DNA of 64,000 bases from Collinsella aerofaciens. GTDB taxonomy: Bacteria; Actinomycetota; Coriobacteriia; Coriobacteriales; Coriobacteriaceae. The position numbers and the translations under genes were made by a program. The notes beneath the pieces are model-generated. The model did no database searches and was not told the DNA's origin. It worked only from the letters and a program-made list of their open reading frames with translations. The stretch covers positions 62,001 to 126,000 of the forward strand of contig NZ_JADNJQ010000001.1 in assembly GCF_015555045.1 (NCBI RefSeq). Reading direction: 5' to 3'. Positions 18,201 through 25,582 of the stretch are shown piece by piece (within the stretch, counting starts at the first letter, position 1; every line of letters starts with the position of its first letter).

Positions 18201-18803
18201 ATGGGAAACCGAGCCGTCATCACCACCCCCGAACGCAAGATCGGGCTGTACCTGCATTGGAACGGAGGGCGCGACACCGTAGAGCCCTTGCTGAGGTACT
18301 GCGAGCTCAAGGGCTACCGCGCGCCGAGCTCCGACAGCTACGGATGGGCCAGGCTCTGCCAGGTCGTCGGCAACTTCTTCGGCGGAACGCTGAGCGTGGG
18401 CATAGCGCCCTACTCCGACGACAGGCGCATGAACCCCGGAGACAACGGGATCTACGTCGTCGACGGATGGAAGATAGTCGACCGCATCCTCCCGTACGAG
18501 GGTTTCGTAGAGGAAGACGAACACGATTTCGACGGGATGCTCCGCGCGCTCGATGAGTCCATGCCCGAAGCCGAGAGACTCGGCGCGCTGCTGGACTCCA
18601 CAGAGGTGGCGACTTCGGAACTTGAGCTCGGCGACGAGGTGTGGGCTCGAGGGATCGACGGCAAGTACTCCACCTACCCGGTGGTCGCCTTCGATGATGA
18701 CGGGACGCCGCTCGTGGCGCGCTACGACCACGACGGCGACTGGTCATGGAACCCCAACAACCGCATCGAAGAGAAATCCGCCCTGATCGTTGGCCGCAAG
18801 TAG
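18201..18803 (+). CDS. Conserved mobile-element protein of unknown function (200 aa)
   Basis: The product starts MGNRAVITTPERKIGLYLHWNGG and is acidic, without membrane segments, with a GDEVWARGIDGKYSTYPVVAF segment near residue 147 that reads like an SH3-like strand run. AAAGGAACGC precedes ATG 18201. I do not recognise a named domain. Position between the YraN-like gene and parA, in the same direction, suggests an accessory function of the element such as establishment or anti-restriction, but nothing in the residues proves it. Confidence 0.65.
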   Translation: MGNRAVITTPERKIGLYLHWNGGRDTVEPLLRYCELKGYRAPSSDSYGWARLCQVVGNFFGGTLSVGIAPYSDDRRMNPGDNGIYVVDGWKIVDRILPYEGFVEEDEHDFDGMLRALDESMPEAERLGALLDSTEVATSELELGDEVWARGIDGKYSTYPVVAFDDDGTPLVARYDHDGDWSWNPNNRIEEKSALIVGRK

Positions 18804-18815
18804 CCGCCTTTCCCG

Positions 18816-18861
18816 CCCTAAACCGTTCGTTTTCGAACGGTTTAGGGTATACTGGGTATAC
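18816..18861. promoter_or_regulatory. Paired palindromes in front of parA
   Basis: CCCTAAACCGTTCG (18816-18829) is perfectly repeated in reverse as CGAACGGTTTAGGG (18834-18847) around TTTT, 14-bp arms. Immediately after it stands GTATAC-TGG-GTATAC. TATACT inside the second could act as a -10 box. The arrangement fits an operator at which ParA or ParB represses the par operon, or a centromere-like site. Confidence 0.6.
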
Positions 18862-18930
18862 GAAACGCGGACGCCGCCGAACCTTCCACATCACACGGCG
18901 GCATCTGAAGATGCAAAGGAGGCAGAAGAC

Positions 18931-19692
18931 ATGCGAACCATCGCGGTATCGAACTACAAGGGCGGGGTCGGCAAGACCACCACCGCGGTCAACCTCGCCA
19001 CAATCTACGCAAAGAGGGGCCTGAGAACGCTCCTCATCGACCTGGACCCGCAGGCGTCCGCTACCGACTACTTCGGTCTCTACGACAAGGCCGCGCAGGA
19101 GCGCCGAAGCGCGGTGGAGCTCCTCTACGCAAACGCGGCAGTGGAGGACATCGCCTTCGAAACCGGGACGGAAGGCCTTTCGGTCGTGCCCTCGACCATC
19201 GAGCTCGTCGACCAAAACGAGCTCCTCCTGCGCGAGCAGAGGCTGCGATTCGCGCTCGACGACTGCACGGGGCTCTACGACATCTGCATACTGGATTGCA
19301 GCCCCACCATGAAACGCCTCGCTTTCAGCGCCTATCTCGCAGCAGCGGGAGACGGAATGGTCGTCGTGCCGGTGAAGCTCGACTCCACCGTGATGCGGGG
19401 CACCGCGCTCACGGTCAACGCCATAGAGTCCATCGCCGACGCCCTGCGCGTGCCCACGCCAAAATGGAAGATCCTGCGCACCTGCGTTCCAGGGCTCATG
19501 ACGAACGCAGAGGCCACCGGCGCGGAGGTGCTCGACTCCTACTTCCCAGACAACCAGTTCGAGACCGTCATCCACGCGAGCTCCAAGGTCTGCGAGGGAA
19601 GCTGGCAGTGGCAGCCCGTTGCGACGTTCAAGCCCGACAGCCGCCCCGCGAAGGACTACGAGAGGCTCGCAGAGGAGGTGCTCCATGGCTAG
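18931..19692 (+). CDS. parA: ParA-family partition ATPase
   Basis: The 253-residue product from ATG 18931 (AAAGGAGG 12 bases upstream) begins MRTIAVSNYKGGVGKTTT, the deviant Walker A of ParA/MinD ATPases, followed by LLIDLDPQASATDYFG (A') and CILDCSPTMKRL (Walker B). Small ParA proteins of this size lack the N-terminal DNA-binding extension of plasmid P1 type. It forms DNA-bound polymers or gradients that position ParB-bound DNA; on an integrative element it likely stabilises the excised circle. It overlaps parB by 8 bp. The frame upstream to 18790 crosses palindromes and is not used. Confidence 0.93.
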   Translation: MRTIAVSNYKGGVGKTTTAVNLATIYAKRGLRTLLIDLDPQASATDYFGLYDKAAQERRSAVELLYANAAVEDIAFETGTEGLSVVPSTIELVDQNELLLREQRLRFALDDCTGLYDICILDCSPTMKRLAFSAYLAAAGDGMVVVPVKLDSTVMRGTALTVNAIESIADALRVPTPKWKILRTCVPGLMTNAEATGAEVLDSYFPDNQFETVIHASSKVCEGSWQWQPVATFKPDSRPAKDYERLAEEVLHG

Positions 19693-20611
19693 GGCAACGG
19701 CATCGGGGTTCACCATCTCGGGCCTCCTCGACAAGAACGCGGCCACTCGAAGCGATTACCCTATCGAGAGAATCCCCGTCGGCGAGATAGCCGACCATCC
19801 CGAGAACACGGCCTATTCGATGGACGATGCGGGGATAGCGCAGCTCGCGAAGAGCATCGAGAAAGAGGGTCTCACCGACCTGCCCCTCGTCCGCAAGCTC
19901 GACGACGGGAGCTGGCAGATGGTGAGCGGGCACCGCAGGAAGGCCGCATACGCCATGCTCGCCGAAGAGGACGAGAGGTACGCCCAGATCCCCTGCCGGA
20001 TAATACGCGGCATCTCCGACGAGCAGTCGGTCATGCTGCTCCATGCCGCCAACTACTTCGTGCGCAACCTCACCGTGACCGAGCGCGCAGCGGCGAGCCG
20101 CGCTCTCGGGATGGAGGTCGAGCGCATGCGGGTGGAAAACCCCGAGCTTTCCGGCATGCGCACGGAAGACATCAAGGCGGCGATCATCTCGGAGCAGACA
20201 GGGCGAAAGGTGTCAGGAAAGACGATCCAGCGCCAGGAGTCGCTGGCGCGCAAGATCGAAGAGGATCTTGTCGCGGGGTGGCGCGAGGCGGCGCTTTCCG
20301 ACTCGCTCTCGGCAGACGCCGTGAACGCCCTCGCGAAAATGGAACCCGACGAGCAGGAACGGCTCTTCTCCTCGTGGAAGGAGCATCCTCTCGACAAGAA
20401 GAAGACGACGGAGTTCCTGAGGAAAGCGACGAGCGAGCCGAGCGCGAAACCTCGTCAAGAAGAAGAGCGGAAGCCTTCGGCACCGCTCGGAAGCGCCCTG
20501 CGCGCGCTCAGGCGCTACGAATCGAAAGCACTGGGCGAACCGAGCGAGCTGGACAGGCAGGCGCTTGAGGATATCGCGGGAATGGCCGACAGGCTCCTCG
20601 GACGAATTTAG
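19685..20611 (+). CDS. parB: ParB-family partition protein
   Basis: The 308-residue product from ATG 19685 contains the ParB/Spo0J N-terminal CTPase-type domain: IERIPVGEIADHPENTAY (near residue 28), GLTDLPLVRKL, WQMVSGHRRKAAYAML (the GxRR CTP-binding patch) and a HTH region with GRKVSGKTIQRQESLARKI around 180. The C-terminal part is Lys/Glu-rich. It binds a parS-like site and works with ParA; the palindromes at 18,816-18,861 and 20,661-20,684 are candidate sites. It starts inside the parA end, so the genes are coupled. Confidence 0.9.
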   Translation: MARATASGFTISGLLDKNAATRSDYPIERIPVGEIADHPENTAYSMDDAGIAQLAKSIEKEGLTDLPLVRKLDDGSWQMVSGHRRKAAYAMLAEEDERYAQIPCRIIRGISDEQSVMLLHAANYFVRNLTVTERAAASRALGMEVERMRVENPELSGMRTEDIKAAIISEQTGRKVSGKTIQRQESLARKIEEDLVAGWREAALSDSLSADAVNALAKMEPDEQERLFSSWKEHPLDKKKTTEFLRKATSEPSAKPRQEEERKPSAPLGSALRALRRYESKALGEPSELDRQALEDIAGMADRLLGRI

Positions 20612-20873
20612 CCCCATGCAGGCGCCCCGTTGGGGCTCCTGCACCATTTCCAGCAAGTAGCCTATCTCGTATACACGAGATAGGAGGCGGCATCTCAGGC
20701 ACCCGAATGCGCCGCTCTGCCCCGTCCCTGCGCCAGGCGGCGCAAGGGGAGGGTCACGCCAGCGCGGAGATGCGCGAATGCCGCCATGCGGGGGATGCCC
20801 CGCGCCCCTGAGAAGACGCGCCGCGCAAGCTTCCACGACGTCCGCGCGGCGAAGGATGCGAAGGATCGAGAAG
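20612..20873. other. Spacer with hairpins before the mobilisation genes; candidate oriT
   Basis: After parB there is an imperfect hairpin GCAGGCGCCCC / GGGGCTCCTGC (20618-20642, one mismatch) without a T run. A perfect palindrome CCTATCTCGT / ACGAGATAGG follows at 20661-20684 around ATAC, and a small TGCGCC / GGCGCA repeat near 20,730. Inverted repeats just upstream of a MobC-like gene and a relaxase are where MOBP-type transfer origins usually lie, so the nic site may be here; I cannot identify it by sequence. Confidence 0.4.
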
Positions 20874-21293
20874 ATGACGAAGGTCTTGAAATACGACAAC
20901 GTGCTCACCGCCCGCGTGAGCGACGCCGACTTCCGCGCAGTCTGCGAGCGAGCCGACGAAGAGGAGCTCACGCGCTCCGAGTACCTGCGCTACGTCGCGC
21001 GAATGGTCGCGGACGACGCCGCGAACGCCGACCGCGGCGGCGTGCTGCTCGATGGGCGCTCCATGCGCAAGCTCTCTCGCGAGCTCGTCAAGTGGGGACA
21101 TCACTACAACCAGGGCATGCACGCCCTGAACTCCATAAAGTTCGCCCTCGAGCACGGCCGAGGGGACCTGGAGTGGGTATCCGGCAAGCTCGACGAGTGC
21201 GCTCTTTTGCTCGCGCAGGTCGAAGAGGGCCGCTCGGAGATCGAAAGCGAGCTCGATGCCCTCGAGGGTCGCGCGATAGTCGGGGGCGATTAG
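20874..21293 (+). CDS. MobC-like relaxosome accessory protein
   Basis: The 139-residue product from ATG 20874 (AAGGA 9 bases upstream) has an N-terminal RHH-like part (NVLTARVSDADFRAVCERA, TRSEYLRYVARMV) and then RSMRKLSRELVKWGHHYNQGMHALNSIK, the pattern seen in MobC-type proteins that bind oriT and recruit the relaxase. It ends one base before the relaxase GTG start, consistent with coupling. An alternative ATG at 20856 has no suitable ribosome site. Confidence 0.78.
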   Translation: MTKVLKYDNVLTARVSDADFRAVCERADEEELTRSEYLRYVARMVADDAANADRGGVLLDGRSMRKLSRELVKWGHHYNQGMHALNSIKFALEHGRGDLEWVSGKLDECALLLAQVEEGRSEIESELDALEGRAIVGGD

Positions 21294-21294
21294 C

Positions 21295-22545
21295 GTGCCG
21301 CTCCTGAAGCCCATAGCCGGGCACACGGGGTGCGCCGGCATAAAGCGCTACCTCGAGAAAGGGGGACGCGCGCTCGGGGTCCTGACGATGAACTTCGCAT
21401 GGCAAGAGGAGCGCGTCTTCGAGAACGTCTCTGAAGCCCCGGGGGATTTCGACTGGGCGAAGTCGATGGACGCGACGAGGCACGCCTGCGGCAACGACAC
21501 GCCGTACCGCGGCAAACCGGCCCGCACGTTCAAGCACTACGTCATGTCGCCCGACCCCCAAGACGGATTGACCGCAGACCAGGTCGCGGAGCTCGCGAGC
21601 GCTTGGGCGCTCAAGCACTTCAGCGACTTCGAGGTGGCGATCGTCCTTCACGACGACAACGAGAACCGGATCCCGCACGCGCACATCGTCGTCAACAACA
21701 CCAACCTGGCAACCGAGCGCCGGCTGCAGACCCCCGACCCGCTGGAGCTCAACCGCAGCCTCCAGGACCTCGCCGAGGAGCGGGGGCTTCGGTTCATGAG
21801 GGACGAGATCGTGAGGGAATGCGAAGAGGAGCCGGCACGCAAGAAAACGCCCGCCACGATGCAGAAGACCTACATCCGCCGCGCAGAAAAGGAGATCGCT
21901 AGCGAGGGCGGCTATTCCTGGGTCTCGGACATACGCAACCGCGTGACGGTAGCCAAGGCACTCGCCCGAAACGAGGACGAGTTCATGGCAGTGCTCGAAA
22001 CGCTGGAAGTCGATGTCGCGCAGAACTCAGAGCGCTCATGGAGGCGTGACTGGGTCTACTCGCTCGCCGACCACCCCACCTGGCGCATCGGCGGAGAGAA
22101 GCTGGGGCTCTCCTTCGGGCAGGAGGCGCTCAGGCGGCGCTTTTCCAGGATTGCCGCCTGGCACCCCACCCCGGCATCCTCGCGCGAGATACTCTCCCAT
22201 GCCGAAGGCGCGCTCGAACTGAACGACCTTTCGGAACTGGATCGGCTCGCCAAGGCCATCGAGGCCTGCATGTCCTCGAACGCCCGCAGCCTCGCGGACC
22301 TCGACAGAAGGATCAGAAGGCTCGAGTCCCGTGGCGATGCGGGCTCCGCCGATCAGGCGAACGCTCTGCGCGAGGTGCGGGCGTACATGGCCCAGGCAAG
22401 GCTGCTGCCCGAGACTTTGCAGACGAAGCGGCAAAGGCCGCCGCAGAGCGCGGAAGGAGCCCTCAGGCGAGACGATCAGGAGCAGCGGAGCCAGAAAGCA
22501 CAAGCGCATCGGGTCAGGCAGCGAGATAGGAGGGAGGCTCGATGA
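21295..22545 (+). CDS. Relaxase / mobilisation nuclease (MobA/VirD2 type)
   Basis: The 416-residue protein starts at GTG 21295 immediately after the MobC-like stop. It has a candidate nucleophile Tyr19 in GIKRYLEKGGR and the metal-binding HUH triad PHAHIVVNN (His128, His130, Asn134) preceded by VAIVLHDDNENRI. The family nicks oriT and stays covalently attached to the transferred strand. The C-terminal third is helical and charged and could contact the VirD4 coupling protein encoded at 35,869-37,701. It is shorter than relaxases with primase or helicase domains. Confidence 0.9.
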   Translation: MPLLKPIAGHTGCAGIKRYLEKGGRALGVLTMNFAWQEERVFENVSEAPGDFDWAKSMDATRHACGNDTPYRGKPARTFKHYVMSPDPQDGLTADQVAELASAWALKHFSDFEVAIVLHDDNENRIPHAHIVVNNTNLATERRLQTPDPLELNRSLQDLAEERGLRFMRDEIVRECEEEPARKKTPATMQKTYIRRAEKEIASEGGYSWVSDIRNRVTVAKALARNEDEFMAVLETLEVDVAQNSERSWRRDWVYSLADHPTWRIGGEKLGLSFGQEALRRRFSRIAAWHPTPASSREILSHAEGALELNDLSELDRLAKAIEACMSSNARSLADLDRRIRRLESRGDAGSADQANALREVRAYMAQARLLPETLQTKRQRPPQSAEGALRRDDQEQRSQKAQAHRVRQRDRREAR

Positions 22546-23114
22546 GGATAGAGATCGCCTACGAAGGGCGCATAGAGGTATTCGATACCGACCGCTTCAC
22601 CGAAGCCCAGCCCTTCTCGGGCAAGAGCATGCTCGCCGACTTCACGCTCGACTACGAAGACGCCGAAAAAGACGGCATCTGGCTTACTGCCCACTGCTAC
22701 GCTGCGAACGAGAGCTACCGAGAAGAGGGAGAAGGCGTTCCCGAGGCGAGGCGCGAGAAGGGCTGGAGATTCCAGCTCGCCACACCAAAGGAAACTGCCG
22801 CGATCGAGAGCATCGCCATGGACGGCTCGGCGGTGCTCGCCAGGCTGTTCGGCGAGCTCGTTGACGTGGCGAAGATAGACCGAGCCTGCTTCCTGTTCAC
22901 CGGATTTGGAGGATCGCTTGCAGGCCGCATCGTGCGGCTGAACGAATACCTGGCAAACGCCGACGAGGAGCTGGCGGCGAGCCAGGTGCTCATGGCCGAA
23001 GCCATCGGAATCACGGCAAATGCGCTCGAACGGGCAATCGAGGCTGAGGCGGCCCAAGAAATGCCCTTGGAAAAAGAAGAGGGAAACTGGATGGAGGGAT
23101 TTGAAGATGATTAG
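22542..23114 (+). CDS. Unknown acidic protein coupled to the relaxase
   Basis: The 190-residue acidic product starts at an ATGA overlap with the relaxase stop, so it is coupled to it. It opens with beta-rich sequence (MRIEIAYEGRIEVFDTDRF) and carries a KIDRACFLFTGFGGSLAGRI segment near residue 110 that is mildly hydrophobic but too broken for a clear membrane helix. I do not recognise the family. Its tight link with the relaxase points to a role in DNA processing or relaxosome assembly, by position only. Confidence 0.65.
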   Translation: MRIEIAYEGRIEVFDTDRFTEAQPFSGKSMLADFTLDYEDAEKDGIWLTAHCYAANESYREEGEGVPEARREKGWRFQLATPKETAAIESIAMDGSAVLARLFGELVDVAKIDRACFLFTGFGGSLAGRIVRLNEYLANADEELAASQVLMAEAIGITANALERAIEAEAAQEMPLEKEEGNWMEGFEDD

Positions 23115-23181
23115 AGCGATATTCAGAGGAATAGGTGCGTTCGTCCGCTGGCTGTTTAAAGCCGTGTTTCGGTTTATGTGA
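23107..23181 (+). CDS. Possible 24-residue basic amphipathic peptide
   Basis: ATG 23107 overlaps the end of the preceding gene and opens a frame reading MIRAIFRGIGAFVRWLFKAV plus four residues, ending TGA at 23181. It is hydrophobic with evenly spaced Arg/Lys, like a small membrane-active peptide, and GGATTTGAAG upstream is a weak ribosome site. Without homologues it could be chance. Confidence 0.3.
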   Translation: MIRAIFRGIGAFVRWLFKAVFRFM

Positions 23182-23239
23182 AGTATATTGCACTGCGAGC
23201 ACACAATTGAATGCAATTGCTTTGTCTGAGCGTGTGAAG

Positions 23240-23839
23240 TTATTCTTCACACGCCTCTATATCGCGTTTTATCTGCTCCCATTTTCGTATCGAAACTGAC
23301 TTAAGCTGCCCAGTATGCGCCATCTTATATGAAATAATGGAGACGTATATAAGTGCAACAAGGGCAAACAATCCCCCTATGGCTAAAGGTATGGTATCGA
23401 AGCTCGATTCAGCCGCATAGTACAGATACAGCAACACGCAGATGGCAGATTCAAACAAGTATTCGTAATTTCTAAAAATGGTAAATTTTGAATACTTTTT
23501 ATCCTCTTTGTACTTTTCAACCAGAGTCTCCCATAGATAGCCCTCAATTCCTGGCTCAAGCATGACGATCATATATGCGCTAATTTTTGAAATATTCTTA
23601 CGGTAATACAGACTTTTTGAAGACAACGGAATTATTAGCACGAAGGGAACCAAGAAAAGAAAAGGGTTATCGGACGAAAATGCAAATGCAAGAACAGCTG
23701 CTAGAGCAGTCATTGAAAATGTTGAGAATTCGTTTGAGTAGCGTGTGCAGTTAGAAATCTCTTCTCTCAATGTTTCATATTGCATTTCATATTGAGCCGT
23801 AAGTTCATTGGCTCTTTCTATTCTAGAAAATTCTTCCAA
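23240..23839 (-). CDS. Four-helix membrane protein resembling SLATT-domain effectors
   Basis: The 199-residue protein uses a TTG start at 23839 behind AGGAAG. It has two pairs of membrane segments: FSMTALAAVLAFAF and FLFLVPFVLIIPL near residues 42-75, then FESAICVLLYLYYAA and IPLAIGGLFALVALIYVSI near 130-170, joined by a soluble helix with a GYLWETLVEKYKEDK motif. Layout and charge pattern recall SLATT proteins, membrane effectors of nucleotide-activated defence systems, but the match is by eye and uncertain. The DNA is much more AT-rich than its neighbours, so the gene is recent cargo. It is divergent from the HIT-like gene. Confidence 0.6.
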   Translation of the reverse strand: MEEFSRIERANELTAQYEMQYETLREEISNCTRYSNEFSTFSMTALAAVLAFAFSSDNPFLFLVPFVLIIPLSSKSLYYRKNISKISAYMIVMLEPGIEGYLWETLVEKYKEDKKYSKFTIFRNYEYLFESAICVLLYLYYAAESSFDTIPLAIGGLFALVALIYVSIISYKMAHTGQLKSVSIRKWEQIKRDIEACEE

Positions 23840-23905
23840 ACCGTTCTTCCTAACAAGTTGCTATAAAGACGCATGTAATGCCTGTTTGATGATGCATTAT
23901 TCAAA

Positions 23906-23940
23906 CGCGGTACAATTTATTAGTTATGAATTGTACCGCG
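23906..23940. promoter_or_regulatory. Perfect 12-bp palindrome between divergent SLATT-like and HIT-like genes
   Basis: CGCGGTACAATT (23906-23917) is mirrored by AATTGTACCGCG (23929-23940) across 11 bp. Each arm contains TACAAT, a -10-like hexamer, pointing rightward in the left arm and leftward in the right arm. TTGATG at 23886-23891 could be the rightward -35 (19 bp spacing). This looks like a shared operator-promoter controlling both genes. Confidence 0.6.
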
Positions 23941-23977
23941 ATATGCTGCAGATTTAGACAGAAGGAAGAAAGAGCTG

Positions 23978-24493
23978 ATGGATGATATCGAGCCAGTCGT
24001 TTGGGAAGATGATGATTTTCAAATAAGGTTACCGAAGCGCCCACACGTAGATCGAGATGATGGAGGCCATCTTGTTGTTTACCCTAAACGAGATGTTAGC
24101 TACAGGAGCGAGCTCTCCGTTCGAGAAGCGCAAAAATTAGCCGTCTTACTTCAAGCGCTGGAAGCGGCTTATATTGTTGCTCTACGAAAACGGGGACTCA
24201 AAATAATTTGGTTGAATTTTCAAGATAACGGAAACTGGTCGTTCCTTCGTAAACAGCAAAGACATTTCCACATCCATGTATATGGGAGAAGCGAAATCGA
24301 AACGAGGCAAACACCTGGTCAAGCACTCTTTTTTCCTGATCCGAAATCTTCAGTTTACGATACGAACAGACCTCTAAATGAGAAAGACCTTGATGCAATA
24401 ATTGAAAGACTTAATCATAATATTGCAATGTTACGTGAAAGCGATTTTGAATCGCCATGCCCTCTAGGAAAAGTAGACGTATTGCTTAAATGA
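23978..24493 (+). CDS. HIT-like nucleotide hydrolase/transferase
   Basis: The 171-residue product from ATG 23978 (GAAGGAAG upstream) carries the histidine triad RHFHIHVYGR with His96, His98 and His100, after a NWSFLRKQQ segment, as in HIT-family nucleotide hydrolases acting on dinucleoside polyphosphates or AMP conjugates. The upstream residues GHLVVYPKRDV resemble the first HIT strand pair. It is low in GC, like the divergent membrane gene. A nucleotide-processing enzyme beside a SLATT-like effector suggests a signal-maker or signal-remover and effector pair; that link is inference. Confidence 0.72.
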   Translation: MDDIEPVVWEDDDFQIRLPKRPHVDRDDGGHLVVYPKRDVSYRSELSVREAQKLAVLLQALEAAYIVALRKRGLKIIWLNFQDNGNWSFLRKQQRHFHIHVYGRSEIETRQTPGQALFFPDPKSSVYDTNRPLNEKDLDAIIERLNHNIAMLRESDFESPCPLGKVDVLLK

Positions 24494-24768
24494 AAGAATA
24501 CATCGCATTGAATGCCACAAAGGCAATATGCTAAGACAATATCAATTATTGCCCTCAAAAAGCTGGAGCACGGCAAAAGCCAGCAACAACATGTAGGGCA
24601 GAAGCTCTATCGTCTACGACAAGCGTAATGGCTATCTGAGCTATCCTACTTGTATGCAGCAAGCATTTCCTTCGCGCTTGATTGATCCCACTTGATAGAA
24701 TGAAGCGTATTCTGCGGTCGCGATTGCCTTCATCGGCATGGCGATGAAGAAACATATGGCCAGATTCG
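24494..24768. other. 275-bp AT-rich spacer
   Basis: I see no gene or clear signal here; base composition changes from AT-rich to GC-rich near 24,780, so the right edge of the SLATT/HIT cargo probably lies just before the sortase gene. Confidence 0.4.
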
Positions 24769-25506
24769 CTATTCCGCCCTCTCGCACGCATACACTATCG
24801 TCCTCTCGTGCCCGTTCCACCTGCCGTAGCTGCAGGTGCAGAACGCCTTGACGCTTTCTGCACGAGTGTCTCCATCGAGCACGACGTCAGCTTCCGCCAA
24901 AAGCCTCCCGAGCCAGGAGTCGAAATCCTCGGTTCCGGCGAAGTCCAAACGTTTGTACTCGACGTTGGAGTCCACGACATCCGCCGCGATGACCTTTAGG
25001 CGGATCTTTTCCCCGGGCGTCTGAAGGAAGATCTCGCTGTGCGCCTCGGCGAATCCTGCGTCGGAATAGCTGGCGAACGCCGAGAACATGCTGCCGTCGT
25101 TCATGTGATGTGCGAACACGAGCGCGAGCGGGCTGTCGATCCCCCGCTCGGCGCACCCGGCATCGAGATAGGGGCATCCGTAGGGGTTCCAGCCCCGATA
25201 GACGTCATGGTCGAGGTAGAAGGTCGGGTCGTCGGCGCTCGCCTGGACCACCGGGTAGTCGATACCCGTGCCAGGGACACTCACCCAGGCCACGATATCG
25301 GGGTTCACGGACAGCCAGTACTCCCAGTCGACAACGGGAAACCCATCGCCCGCCTCGCATTCCAAGGGGGTGTTCGAAACGGGAGACGGGTCTATGTCCA
25401 CGGCCCTGCTGTGGATGCCGAAGAGCCAAATCCCCAGCACCGCAGCGCCGATCAATGCCGTTATCGATGCCAGAAGGGCAAGCCTCTGCTTGATGTTCGT
25501 CTTCAT
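24769..25506 (-). CDS. srtB: Class B sortase
   Basis: The start is ATG 25506 behind TTTGGAGG; the extension to a TTG at 25518 merely includes this ribosome site. The 245-residue protein has an N-terminal membrane anchor (LALLASITALIGAAVLGIWLFG, cut here into residues 9-30), then the sortase B core: VSVPGTGIDYPVVQ, LVFAHHMNDGSMF (catalytic His) and FCTCSYGRWNGHERTIV (catalytic Cys in TC, then Arg). It should attach the adjacent VaFE protein to the cell wall or polymerise it. It is the last gene of the transfer operon, 76 bp after the adhesin; a GC-rich stem at about 25,527-25,554 lies between them. Confidence 0.9.
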   Translation of the reverse strand: MKTNIKQRLALLASITALIGAAVLGIWLFGIHSRAVDIDPSPVSNTPLECEAGDGFPVVDWEYWLSVNPDIVAWVSVPGTGIDYPVVQASADDPTFYLDHDVYRGWNPYGCPYLDAGCAERGIDSPLALVFAHHMNDGSMFSAFASYSDAGFAEAHSEIFLQTPGEKIRLKVIAADVVDSNVEYKRLDFAGTEDFDSWLGRLLAEADVVLDGDTRAESVKAFCTCSYGRWNGHERTIVYACERAE

Positions 25507-25582
25507 AGGAGCCTCCAAAATGACAGGCGGGGAGGCTCTAACGCCGCCCCGCCCTTCTCTATAAGCCGAGGAGAAAGCCTAG

